A DNA stretch of 64,000 bases from Cokeromyces recurvatus (lineage: Eukaryota > Mucoromycota > Mucoromycetes > Mucorales > Mucoraceae): positions 1,426,001 through 1,490,000 of the forward strand of contig NW_026251388.1 of assembly GCF_025118155.1 (NCBI RefSeq), given 5' to 3'. The notes under the pieces were generated by a model. The model was not told the origin of the DNA. It searched no databases and saw nothing but the letters and a program-made list of their open reading frames with translations. Positions 46,420-57,538 of this stretch are shown in pieces. A program made the translations under genes and the position numbers. Numbering within the stretch: the first letter of the stretch is position 1; every line of letters begins with the position of its first letter.

Positions 46420-46895
46420 GAAGTCTAAGATGGTAGTTTGAGACAAAGAATATGAGATTGTCATGACTGTATCATTTAAAGAAGGGAGGTAAAGCCTTAA
46501 AACTATTATTGAATACAAGTAGACTAGCAATGTGAGTTATAATTACATATTAAGAAATAATTAGGGGTATCATTTATAACATTATTAACTAGTTAGGAGA
46601 AATGATATGATTGGAAGATGTTTGAAACTAGTACCTATTTTATCCTTTAACAATTAGTTGGTAAGGAAAAAAAAAAAAGGTGCTTATTTAAAATAAGAAA
46701 CATGAAGCATAAACAATTGATTAAAGCACCTCTGCTGTCTCTATAAATGGATTCTCAGATTCCACATCAGTGTTGTTTGCAGCATTATTAACGGTAACAC
46801 TCCTATCCTTTTTTATCTTTTTTCTTCTTAAAAAAAAAAAAGTAGAAAAATGCAAATATAGTTGTCATTAAATATTACCACATCACTGTTACTGC

Positions 46896-46899
<4 letters not shown>

Positions 46900-46937
<38 letters not shown>
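46900..46937. repeat. 38-nt poly-T tract
   Basis: Uninterrupted T run in gene-poor DNA. Confidence 0.9.
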
Positions 46938-46941
<4 letters not shown>

Positions 46942-47337
46942 TTATGTATTTGAAGAGTGGCAGGAGGTAACTGTCGATATTTTTATTGGATTTTAAATTA
47001 TAATAGTCAGTAATACAAAGCTACCTGAAAGAGTATGTATCAATATAAGCTCTTTTACTAAAGTTGGGTTTTGTACCTTACATACAAGCGGTTTTTTAAA
47101 AAAAAATGGAGTGAGGGAGCAAAATAACTTGTCTAAATTAGCACGCGGTACTAATATATTTATGTTATATAATATATATGCATATACATATACATACAAA
47201 TATTATTTATTATATGTATTATATATACATCGTCTAATGCTATCGTTAAATCCTGTTAATCCTTTCAAGACAGTACATCTATTTTCGACAATATAGTAAA
47301 ATAATAGTAAAATAAAATATGACAATGTAAAGATAGT

Positions 47338-47339
<2 letters not shown>

Positions 47340-47384
<45 letters not shown>
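47340..47384. repeat. 45-nt poly-T tract
   Basis: Uninterrupted T run in gene-poor DNA, second longest homopolymer here. Confidence 0.9.
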
Positions 47385-47387
<3 letters not shown>

Positions 47388-48727
47388 CAATAGACTCCCA
47401 AGTATATTATCATAGATAGTAGGAGTAATTATATATACGTGTTTCACGTTTATCTTTATAGTTGATATCTTCTGATCTGAAGAGGGTTTATTCTTTGAAA
47501 CCTAAACTAAATGTTAATTTATCCTTAATATGATTCAATATTTATATATAAAAAAATTTTTTTTTCTTTAATTCATATTCAGCAGATCAAACTTATTTTG
47601 ATACTTTGTATGTTTTAATATTTTCAATTAAAGAAAATCCATGATTTTATACTAGCAATTAACTCAAGTGAGCTTTATGCCATGATGAATGTCATTCGTA
47701 TTTTCGTTGTGATTTCAAAGTAAGGATATTTGTTTATAAAAGATTCGAAATAACTGCTTATTGTGTTTGCTATCATTAGAATTAATGAAATACCTTTTTG
47801 ACATGTATATGTATTTCAATTGCTTACACACTAATGTCTTGAAGAAAACAGTACTTTTCTTCTCTACAAGAGCCTTACTTCCTTCTCCAGATTGAGATGA
47901 CAGCAAGGAATTCTATGCATAAATAATTCACTTGTATCCAAATTGTCAAAGGGACTCGGAACAAATGGCCATTGCCATACTAGGATAAGAAACTCCCCCC
48001 CCGCCTACAACAAAGATTTATATCAATTCTAATGTATCTCAATTGCCATTGTTGAGCAAATTAATCAAAAGGATAAATTAGTAATGAAAACAGATGACGC
48101 CTTCCTTAATCGTTTTTATTATAATCCTTTTGATACTTTTAATGAAATTCAATTTACACTTTGAGTGACCAACAAATGACTTCATATAGATATATAATAA
48201 TCAATACGTGCATAGACAATATGCTTCTTAGTATCTCGAATAAAGATGGCCTTACATTTGAATATCCAGCGTCAATATAAGGCAGACAATACTGAGGACT
48301 ATCACCCTTTCCATTTATAAGACACTTTTTTTTTTCCATACAAGTTTATCTTTAGTCCAGTCCAAGTTGAAATATTAAATGATACTTACTCGTGAAAAAA
48401 ATAGTACTGCGAATAAAGGAAAATAATTTGTTATTATTAATGAAGCTGTATCAATCAGAGATAGTCATATATCGTATTCCATAGTTATTATGTAAGCCTG
48501 ACATCGTTATTATAACCAAAACAGCTTTTACATCAAATAATACAATTAGTTAAGCTGTAGATTATCAAGAAGCTTCTAAATTAAAACATATTGATTCAAA
48601 GAATAATAATAATAAGCATATAATAAATGACAAATTTTAGGTTAAACAATGGCTGCTTCTCGCTCAATTCAGAAAATACAATTTGATATTTGTAAAAATG
48701 CATCCAATGAGATTTAGGGATTGATTT

Positions 48728-48763
<36 letters not shown>

Positions 48764-48808
48764 TTTTTTTTTTATTATTTCAAGTTATTCAAGAATAACG
48801 GATTCATA

Positions 48809-49936
48809 ATGTCTCAATATATGCAATATAGTATGCTATCGCAAACAAAAGAATCGCTCTCACATATATTGCATCATTATGAATTATTTAAACAAGACCA
48901 TCACGGAGTACCAATGATAGTAGGCATTTCAGGTTGTCAAGGAAGTGGTAAAACTACTCTCTGTAATACATTAAGTCATCTACTTAAACAAGAACCTTAT
49001 AATTTACGTATTGTTAATTTTTCTCTTGACGATGTCTATTTAAAGCATGAAGATCAGCTCAAGTTGGCAAAACACTATAATCAAAACTTGCTCTATCAAC
49101 AAAGAGGACAGGCAGGTTCTCATGATTTAACATTAGCAACAAAGACACTAGATTTACTATTAACAGCAAAGGAAGGTGAAACAGTGCCTATTCCAGTTTA
49201 TGATAAATCGTTATATGAAGGTCAGGGTGATAGGTTAGATAAATCGCAATGGAAATATCCGATGGCTCCCTTTGATATTATTTTATTTGAAGGCTGGATG
49301 CTCGGGTTCAAATCCTTGAATGAAATACAACAAAGTGATGTCGAATTGATTCATAGAGAAAACAGTAGTGCTGTACAATTGAAATTAGAAGATATTCAAG
49401 TGTTAAATAACGAATTAAAGAGATACGAAAGGGAATTGTATCCCTTCTTTGATATCTTTATTCACTTATCACCCGCACATTTAGAGCAAGTATATGAATG
49501 GAGACTACAACAAGAACATCATATGAAAGAAACACGTGGTGTAAGTGGGTTATCGGATGATGCTGTCAGAGCCTTTGTTGATAGTTATATGCCAGCTTAT
49601 GAACTTTATTTACCAAGATTAGATAAAGTAGGCTTTTTTGGTTATGGGGATAAAGGTGAAAAGTCGAATTGTTATGAAGGTTTAAATAGAGAGGATAAAG
49701 GTTATAGTCAACCTGAACGTCATTTAAAGATTGTCTTAGATCAGGACCGTAAGATGTTAAAAGCAGGAACAATTAAAGAATCAGTTAAATCAATGACAAC
49801 AAATTATAATCAAGCTATAATCACAAGAACTCTTTTATATCGTTGTGCTTTTATTGGCATCTTTGGTTTTATGTTATTCAGGCATAAATCAATTCTTGAT
49901 TCTTTTGTTAAATTATCAAAACATTGGACTTCGTAA
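48809..49936 (+). CDS. TDA10: P-loop kinase, TDA10 / D-glycerate 3-kinase-like
   Basis: Single-exon gene of 375 aa. Walker A is VGISGCQGSGKTTL near residues 38-51. The segment IVNFSLDDVYLKHEDQLKLA is characteristic of the yeast Tda10 and plant glycerate-kinase (GLYK) branch, followed by QQRGQAGSHDLTLATKTLD, VPIPVYDKSLYEGQGDR and FDIILFEGWMLGF. The match is clear through DIFIHLSPAHLEQVYEWRLQ and VDSYMPAYELYLPRL, and LKIVLDQDRKM is the usual end. About 50 residues follow, including a hydrophobic stretch (LLYRCAFIGIFGFMLF), which is unusual and could anchor the protein in a membrane. Glycerate phosphorylation is proven in plants; the substrate of the fungal proteins is not settled. Confidence 0.87.
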   Translation: MSQYMQYSMLSQTKESLSHILHHYELFKQDHHGVPMIVGISGCQGSGKTTLCNTLSHLLKQEPYNLRIVNFSLDDVYLKHEDQLKLAKHYNQNLLYQQRGQAGSHDLTLATKTLDLLLTAKEGETVPIPVYDKSLYEGQGDRLDKSQWKYPMAPFDIILFEGWMLGFKSLNEIQQSDVELIHRENSSAVQLKLEDIQVLNNELKRYERELYPFFDIFIHLSPAHLEQVYEWRLQQEHHMKETRGVSGLSDDAVRAFVDSYMPAYELYLPRLDKVGFFGYGDKGEKSNCYEGLNREDKGYSQPERHLKIVLDQDRKMLKAGTIKESVKSMTTNYNQAIITRTLLYRCAFIGIFGFMLFRHKSILDSFVKLSKHWTS

Positions 49937-50015
49937 AAAAAAAATATATATATGTGTATACATGTATTTATTTTTGTCAAAATTAAATTTTATTACATTC
50001 AATAATATTTTCTTT

Positions 50016-50046
<31 letters not shown>

Positions 50047-50081
50047 TTGTTAAATTTTTTTTTCCTACTTTAAAAAGAGAA

Positions 50082-51594
50082 ATGTCTCCAAGAGAATATA
50101 CACCTGGTGATATCGTCTTTGCAAAACTAAAAGGTTATCCTTGGTGGCCAGCAAGAGTAAAGCTAGTTACAGCGAAATGAACCTTTCTTTCTTTTCTTTT
50201 TTTTTTTTTTTAAAAATTAAGTAATGTATTTTTATTTTTGTCTAGGTTGAAAATGATGAAGATATTCCACCTAAGGTATTAAAACAAAAAGGTAAATCAA
50301 AGGGAGTGTTATATACTGTATTTTTTTATGGTTCAAGAGATTAGTAAGTATTTGAATTATAAAAGGAAAAAAAAAAAGGAATATTTTTTTTTTCCTTTTA
50401 GCATGTTAACATTGTTTTATAGCGGGTTTTTTGGACCAGATTGCGTACGTCCATTTGATCGTGAGGCAGTTGAACGTGATTTAAAAGCAAAAAAATTTAA
50501 AACAAAGGATTTGGAATTGGCCATTCATCAGGCATTGGATCCTTCTCTTTTAAAAGCTGAAGAAGAAGCTGAAGCTGCAGCGGCTGCTGCTGCTGCTGCT
50601 GAGGAAGAAGAAAATGAAGAAGAAGAAGAAGAAGAAGAAGATGATGATGATGATGAAGTTATGACAAAGAGAAAGAGAGGAAAGGGGCGTACTACTAAAT
50701 CTAGTGATAAAAAGAAAAAGATGGCAACTGGAACAAAGAAACGAAGTACTTATAAAAAGACAGCATTGGAGACATATGAGGACGAGGATGACGAGGAGGA
50801 AGATGAACTAAAACCAAAGAGAAAAAGAACTACAAATAATAGAATAACAGGAGCAACTAAACGTAGTCGTGGGGATAATAATAGCAATAATAATAATAAT
50901 AGTGAACTTGATAATACTGACTTAAAAAAGAGAGTAAGTAAAAATAAAAATAAAAATGATAAAGGAAGGTCAAATTTATGACGTGATTTATTTTGATTTT
51001 AGCGCAAGTCATTATCGACAGAACAAGAGGAAGATAGCACCCAAAGTAAAAGAGAATCTTCTACTGTATCAAACAAATCCGAAGAACCAAATGAAAGTAA
51101 TCACTATAATGGGCATATTGAAACACAAGAGGATATTGATGCTTTTAAAAAGACACCTGAATATAAACGAATTTATCATATTAGACATAAGCTTCAAAAA
51201 TTAGTTTATGAAAAGAAGCCTGTAAATAAGAAGAAGAAATACAGTATAAGTTGTATTGTAGCTAACTTTGGTCATTTATAGGGTGAAATTCGTCAAGAAG
51301 ATTTTGCTAAAATATCTCAAGTTGTTAAAGAAATTGAGGAATCACAAATGACATTTGATCTATTAAGAGTAAGTGGTTAATTTATAGAAAAAAGAAAGAA
51401 AGAAAGAAAGAAAAGGAATTAATCTATGTGAATAGTATACCAAGATTGGAAAGGTTGTGAAGTGTGCATGTTCTTATGATTATGGTGAAGATGAATACAA
51501 GATTAGCCAGCGTTGTCAACAATTAATGAGAAATTGGAAATCGTTGATTCTTCCTAATAACAATACCAATTCTCTGCAACAACAACAATCATAA
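50082..51594 (+). CDS. PWWP-domain chromatin protein with LEDGF/TFIIS-N-like C-terminus
   Basis: Six exons (50082..50156, 50246..50343, 50423..50933, 51003..51221, 51282..51368, 51436..51594) give 382 aa. The N-terminal PWWP domain is DIVFAKLKGYPWWPARV then YTVFFYGSRDYGFFGPDCVR, with VRPFD after it. This fold reads methylated histone lysine and DNA. Long Glu/Asp and basic low-complexity segments follow, with an Ala run. The last ~120 residues form a helical bundle (AFKKTPEYKRIYHIRHKLQ, EIRQEDFAKISQVVKEIEE, TKIGKVVKCACSYDYGEDEY, RCQQLMRNWKSL) resembling the LEDGF integrase-binding or TFIIS N-terminal domain. Exon 4 was ended at a GTAAAT donor (51222), the only choice that keeps phase. Nuclear; probable role in transcribed chromatin. 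Confidence 0.83.
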
Positions 51595-51910
51595 TATATG
51601 AATGCATGTATACTATTTTCACGCCACACAAGTAAATATATATACACGATAAAGGATAGGAGGATTTATATAGGGTAACAGGAATTTGCAAACTCCTATC
51701 TTTTTTTCCTTTTATTTTTTTTTAAAATATGCCATTTTATTCTATTTTTTTTTTCATTTATACTATTATTAAACGTATTTATACACATGCTATATATACG
51801 TATAGTTAAAGCAAAGTTATGAAATAAGGATAGCCTACTATTTTATACGTTTGTCTCTGTGTGTAAATCATGTATATTGGATCGATATACATCTTTTCCC
51901 GAAGTGGCAT

Positions 51911-51952
<42 letters not shown>

Positions 51953-52535
51953 TTTCAGTAAAATGAAAAACGAGAGCCTCATTAAGGCCAACCGTTCTCT
52001 CTTCTTTCTATTTGCTTGAGTTTAATGTTATTAAGCCATTTTGGACTATTGAAAAGAGTTTAAGAGGAAAAAAAAAAAAAAGGAATGCCGCATTTTGTGG
52101 CGTTGAAATTGCTAATGAAAAATGGATGAGAAATTTGTATAAACACATATAATTATTACTAATCTACTACAAGATATAATATCTTTCTTCTGACTCCTGC
52201 ATATTGATCTAATTTAAGAGAACATGGATTCTGTATAGTAATAAATAGGGCAAATCAAGATAACTCTGGACATACAAAGAGAGAGAGATTAGTTGATTTG
52301 GTTTATTAGTAGTAATGATGTTATTATAACGGCTAGTTACTTGTATATAGGATATTATAGAAATGAATACATTTGATATTAGTTATTATGAGGATATTAC
52401 CAATACTGACACTTGGATCTAAAAAAAAAAAAAAAACTCCTCCTCCTCTTTCCCCTCTTTATTATACATTTCATATTTAAAAGCTTATATCTATTTTATT
52501 CTTGATACTATTTACAGACTTTTATTTTATTATTA
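51595..52535. other. Convergent intergenic region, PWWP / RTF2
   Basis: About 940 nt. It includes a T tract at 51915-51951 and a coding-like stretch near 52033-52150 (FWTIEKSLRG, then an A run, then RNAAFCGVEIANEKWM), which has no start and no recognised family. Confidence 0.5.
51915..51951. repeat. 37-nt poly-T tract
   Basis: Uninterrupted T run in the convergent region between the PWWP and RTF2 genes. Confidence 0.9.
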
Positions 52536-53520
52536 TTAGTAACGGGTAAATGTACCTTTGGTGAGATAGTTTCCATTGTCTTTTTTGTCTTTAGAACCAT
52601 AAATACTCTTCACTGCTTTTGATAAATTTGGACTATTCTTTTGCTTTTCTGCTAATTCTTGAGCTACTTTATCTAAAACAGCTACTGCTGCTGAAGATTG
52701 AATGTTAGCTGTAGCCAATTTCTTCTTTGGTGTCTCTGTTGTTATATCAGGTGAATCCTTTTTCTTTCTCTTTTTATCTCCATTTTTAGCTTTCTTTGCC
52801 TTCCTTTCTGCCTTTGCCTTTGCTTTCTTTTCTTCCATCAATCCCTTCATTCTCTCTTGTTCTTCTTTATTTGGATTAATGATGATTATATTTTGATTTT
52901 CAAAAGGTTTACCACAACTGACACATTCCTTTGTAGGAATTTCTTTTAAAGCTTGTTCTGCGAAAACACAACCACATGTATCCAAATAAACAAATCTATG
53001 TTTACCATTCATTTCTTTCATCGAGATAGGGCAAATAAATGGACTTTTTATATCCTTTTCTAAATTACCCATTGTCGTTGCTCCTTTATCATTATTAAAG
53101 GCTGGATTGGGTGTCAAGTTAAGTTTAGTGGTATCCTTTAAAGAAGTAATGTGAGAACAAATCTTGTCACCATCACCGTATGTATTTGGATCTAAAAGGT
53201 ATTCAATAATGGCATCTTGATTATATAGTTTCCCCAGCCCACATGATACAACAGGTTGTTCAAGTAAACGCTATATATAATAATAATAATAGAAAAGGGG
53301 AAAGGAGAAAGGGAAAAGAAAAAAGAAAAAAGAAAAGAAATGAACAACCATTTCATAATTTCATTTTATACATGAATATATAAATAATTGAACTAACCTT
53401 GGATAAAGCACAATAAAACCAAGCAGCGATTCTTTCGAGATCAGGGTTAATAATAACTTCTTTTGCTTTCTCTTTGACAAGCTCAATACGTCTAGGAATT
53501 GATCCTCCGTCGTTCCCCAT
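52536..53520 (-). CDS. RTF2: Replication termination factor 2 (RTF2)
   Basis: Two exons (53520..53398, 53270..52536) give 285 aa. The start MGNDGGSIPRRIELVKEKAK is the RTF2 hallmark. A modified RING-like region follows: WFYCALSKRLLEQPVVSCGL, GKLYNQDAIIEYLLD, FICPISMKEMNGKHRFVYL, then CGCVFAEQALKEIP and CVSCGKPF. As in other Rtf2 proteins this C2HC2-type motif lacks some RING zinc ligands. The C-terminal third is Lys-rich and disordered, ending SKDKKDNGNYLTKGTFTRY. In fission yeast Rtf2 stabilises paused forks at replication barriers, and in animals it is removed from stalled forks. Nuclear. Confidence 0.93.
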
Positions 53521-53750
53521 CTCTAATAAAAGTGAATGACAAAAAAAAAAAAAAAAAAAGGACCAGAGTTGCTGCGATTTATTCCTCACTCTCTAAACAA
53601 CAAAAGCTGTCACGCTATTTTAATTGGGTATTACCAAATTTAAAAAAATAAAAAAAAATAAAGATAAAAAATAAAAAATAAAATAAACCAATAGTAGCTT
53701 CTGATTCATGCAAAAAAAAAAAAATAATAATAGATAAATGTAGCAGTATA

Positions 53751-55684
53751 TTAATGATTATTATATTTAATTTCATAGCCATAATTGTCAAAGTTAATCA
53801 TAAAGAAAGGATGCCTTAATGCTTCTCTTGCAGTAATTCTCTCTGTAGGATCATAGACTAACATTTTTGATAAAAGATCAAGGAACTGAAATTGAGCATT
53901 TGTATGTGGATTGATAATATGCTGCCATATACAAAAAGGTTAATTTTGATATAAATGATTACAGGTCTAATTTACCTTTAATAATTTTAGTGCACGAACA
54001 TATTTTTTACTTTGTTTCGTGGTATCAACATCAGGGTATTTTAGTTTTCCATCTTTAAAAAACTTTTGAGCTTCAGGACTAGTTAAAAGGAGTTTAATTA
54101 AATATGTTCATTTATGTAAAAGGATAAAATTTACCTTGCATTTTTTATTAGTTTTTGAGGTATTTTACCCAACACAACGACCATCATAGCTAAATGCTCC
54201 AAGTTATCATGAGTTTGAAATAAAGCATCCCCTGTTAAAAATTCTACAAGAATACATCCAATAGACCATATATCACAAGGATAGGACCAGCCTAGACCCA
54301 ATATAATTTCCGGTGCTCTGTAATGTCTTGTAGAGACTACATTGGAATGATAATCTTGTTCAAATGTAGCTGATCCAAAATCAATTAATCTGATGTCAGT
54401 ATTTTCTAATATTTTTGACTTTGGATCGACACCAAAATAAGACTATTTAAAATAAATAAATAAATAAATGAATAAATGAATAAATAAATAAATAAATAAA
54501 TATAAATTTTATAATTCGTATCACTAATTACATTCCCTGCTTCTACACTACTATTGTCCACTAACAAGATATTCTCTGGTTTCAAATCAGTATGAATCAA
54601 TTTTAATTCGTGTACAACTATATAAAGTCAATATTAATAATAAACCCAAGGTAAATAAATAAAACAAAGACATTTACAGGCTACACTTGTCAGTATTTGT
54701 TTAGCAAATTGTTGAATATGATGAAGTGGAAAAGGACGAAATTCATTTGATTTTAAAAAGTCAAATACAGATTGACTTAATAAATCAAACACCATACAGA
54801 TATGATTTTGATAATCAAACCATTCTATCAAATGTATACATTTACTAATATTTAAAGTTAATAAAGTTGTGTGTGTGTGTGTGTGTGTGCGTATAGGTAT
54901 GTATATAGGCATGTGTACAGTTAACTTACTTTAAATTGATAGGATCGTGTTCTTTTAAACTGTTCAAGACTCTTATTTCAATTTTACTTGCATCTCTGTA
55001 TTTTGGTATAGCTCTAATAATTTTAATTGCACAAAAACTCCTTTTCACTCTATCATAACACTCGACTACTTTTCCAAATGTTCCTTGTCCTAACAATCTC
55101 ATCATTTTATCTAATAATAATATGTTTGATATCCTTATGATGATTGAGTGTATATATATTTAACTTACATCGTGGTGTAAGTGATTCATTTGGTTTTATA
55201 ATATAATGTCCGTCTTTATCATCACAGGACTAAAATAATAATAATAAAAGGTGTTATAGATATTGTATGTATTATTATATAATTTGCTTACTATATTATG
55301 ATTAGGAATAGTATTATTCTTTCTCCTTCTTTTGATGGGTTGACTTTGTGTGGGAGGAAAAGTAGTAATAGCAGTAGTAGCAGTAGCAGTAGCAGTAGTA
55401 GTAGCAGTAGCAGTAGTAGTAGAAGGAGGAGGAGGAAGCCCTGCTGTGGTAAATGGAGGTAAAATAGTATTATTTGAAATAAAATCTTTTCTTAATCTCT
55501 TTGAACGTGTAGAAGCAGCAGGTGGATCCAACAAAAAGGGAATAGACTGTTTTTCTATACGATAATTAACTGATTTATTGTTTGATGTAGTTGTAGGTGG
55601 TGGAGTATCTTCAATGACAATCACTTCTTTTGGAATGCCATTTTTATAAAACTCTGATTTCCAATCTTTCTTTTCTGTTGTCAT
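53751..55684 (-). CDS. LAMMER (CLK/Lkh1/KNS1-type) dual-specificity protein kinase
   Basis: Eight exons (55684..55292, 55229..55169, 55110..54930, 54844..54678, 54617..54532, 54442..54135, 54078..53976, 53921..53751) give 489 aa. A disordered N-terminus (~150 aa with a Thr/Ala run and PIKRRRKN) is followed by a full kinase domain: [15 protein letters not shown] (Gly loop, ~158), FCAIKII (Lys), [12 protein letters not shown] (catalytic Asp ~278), [11 protein letters not shown] (DFG ~317), STRHYRAPE, and [22 protein letters not shown] is the LAMMER signature with the last two letters changed (VV for ER). These kinases phosphorylate SR splicing proteins and others in the nucleus. The microsatellite in exon 1 codes the Thr/Ala run. 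Confidence 0.92.
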
Positions 55685-55917
55685 TTTTAGATTTATATGA
55701 AAAGCTTGTTTTATTTGCTCGGTTTATTTATTAATAAGAAAAAAAGAGAGGGAAACAAAAGAGAAGAGGGAAAGGGAAAAAAAAAAAAAAAAAAAAAAAG
55801 AAAAAAAAACAGAAAATTATTATTTTATGTGTGGAATTGCTGTTGTTGTTGCTGCTGCCTTTTTATTGGAAAATTATTTATGATAAGGGTATATGAATAT
55901 GTATATTTTTTTTCCCG

Positions 55918-57190
55918 TTAATATTCTTTCGAGCTTGGATTCTTTAATAACATTTGTACATAATCTTGTGGGTCATCCAATGTCTTTCTATGTGTATTTT
56001 TTATCTATTATGTAAAATATGAGTCCTTATATAATCCATATACATGTGTGTGTATATATGTGTGTGTGTATATATATGTGTGTGTGTATATTTGTATATA
56101 TGTGTATGTATATATATATATATGTGTGTGTATGAGCATTATATGTGTAATATGTGTATACATGTATATATATACATATACATATACATACAAACATATA
56201 CATATACATATATACATACATATATACATACAAATATACACACACACATATATATATACACACACATTTATTCATATAATATATATATATAAATGTGTGT
56301 GTATGTGTGTGTGCTTATTTTTATTTACCTCTTCTTTCGCAATCTTAGTTTTTAGTTTTAATTCTTCAAGTAATCCTTTCTTATCTACTAACTCTTTCTC
56401 TTTTTCAATGACCTTCATATTTAATTCTGCTGCCATAATTATTTGATCATTCACTAGTTGATCAAGCTCTATCTATTTGACTCCAATTGAATATATGTGA
56501 ATTTATAATATTTCATTTAATAAACTTACTGTGGATTCAGTTAAATCTGTATCAAATAGTCTTTTATCTATAGCTCCTGGTAGCATAGTTGAACGTAAAC
56601 TTTTATCAATTTTGGAAGCAATATTCTTCAAGTATCTTGCTCCAATATGTGTTACTTCACCATTTGTATCGATTAGTTCTGCCTCTGCTAATACTTTTCT
56701 ATATATCATGAATGTTACTTTTATTTATATATATATATATATTAAATGGGTCTCTATTGCATATATTACCCATAATTATCAGAAAGAATGTGTCGTACTT
56801 GTTTCCGAACTGGATCTGACATTAATTGCCAATCAACTGATTTTGGAATCGTCTTTTTTACATCTAATTCACGTAGTATGAATTTACTTGGAATGCCTTT
56901 TTTTAATCCAGTTTTATTTTTAGTTTACCTTTATCATATTCTGCTTGCTCATATCCATCTTCACGTTTACGAGTAGGTATAATGGTCGCTTTATAACCTA
57001 ACTCGAGTGGTTTATATAACATTCCTGCTGGTCGCTCTCTACGTTGTGTAATACGTGGTCGATAGATTTCAGGTAATGGATGGGCAGCCCTACGGCCTAC
57101 ACTTTGTTGTGATGATGATGGTACATTTTCTTCTTCATTAAATGATCCTAAGGTAAGTTCTTTTAGAATTCGTTGTCGTTTAGTATACAT
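55918..57190 (-). CDS. Coiled-coil protein, probable kinetochore CENP-Q-like
   Basis: Five exons (57190..56929, 56863..56770, 56698..56530, 56472..56329, 55983..55918) give 244 aa. The N-terminus is basic (MYTKRQRILKELTLG, RRAAHPLPEIYRPRITQRRE). The middle has SVDWQLMSDPVRKQVRHIL, like the WxxLsxxxRxxl element of CENP-Q, then KIDKSLRSTMLPGA and a long coiled coil (LNMKVIEKEKELVDKKGLL then EELKLKTKIAKEE). The end is TLDDPQDYVQMLLKNPSSK. All exon phases agree, and exon 2 needs the acceptor at 56864. CENP-Q belongs to the inner-kinetochore CCAN complex. The resemblance is by layout and short motifs only, so other coiled-coil proteins remain possible. Confidence 0.55.
55984..56328 (-). repeat. 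TG/TA microsatellite filling intron 4 of the CENP-Q-like gene
   Basis: The intron is 345 nt, the longest in the window, and nearly all of it from 56041 to 56312 is mixed (TG)n, (TA)n and (ACAT)n repeat. Elsewhere introns are mostly 50-90 nt, so repeat growth has expanded this one. Confidence 0.8.
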
Positions 57191-57246
57191 TTTAATTATA
57201 TAGAATGAATTATTGTTATTATTAGTTTTTTATATTTTTTTATTTT

Positions 57247-57290
<44 letters not shown>

Positions 57291-57538
57291 AAAAGGAAAT
57301 TTATTCAAAAATTTGTACCGACACTAATTTGGCAGTCCTTTGACAGTGCGAAATTTATCAATAGTTTATTAAGAAAAAAGATATATAATGCATTAATATA
57401 TTTATAAACCTTAAGGTTTTATGACGTTTAAACTATATTGGTGAATCAATCTTTTTTTTTTTTTTTTTTTTTTTTGTAATAAATAAATATTTTATACATC
57501 TTTACTTCTTTTTCTTTCTTTTCTTGTGTCTACTACGC
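57191..57538. promoter_or_regulatory. Shared divergent promoter region
   Basis: About 350 nt between the CENP-Q-like gene (-) and the anchored protein gene (+). It contains T tracts at 57249-57286 (38 nt) and 57450-57474. Both genes must be driven from here; no specific factor site can be named. Confidence 0.5.

Larger units (their letters stand above)
46420..48808. other. Gene-poor region with two very long T tracts
   Basis: About 2.4 kb. It holds T tracts at 46900-46937 (38 nt) and 47340-47384 (45 nt), an (ATT)n run near 48727-48765 and several short frames with no recognised similarity (47715-47906 and 48154-48339 on the minus strand). Confidence 0.55.

Noticed and set aside
51980..52160. 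Coding-like piece with FWTIEKSLRG and CGVEIANEKWM
   Set aside because: Includes an A run that would shift frame, has no start codon or splice support, and matches no family I know.
56008..56446. Several overlapping long frames rich in Tyr, Ile, Val, Cys and His on both strands
   Set aside because: They translate a (TG)n/(TA)n microsatellite inside an intron and open on both strands at once.
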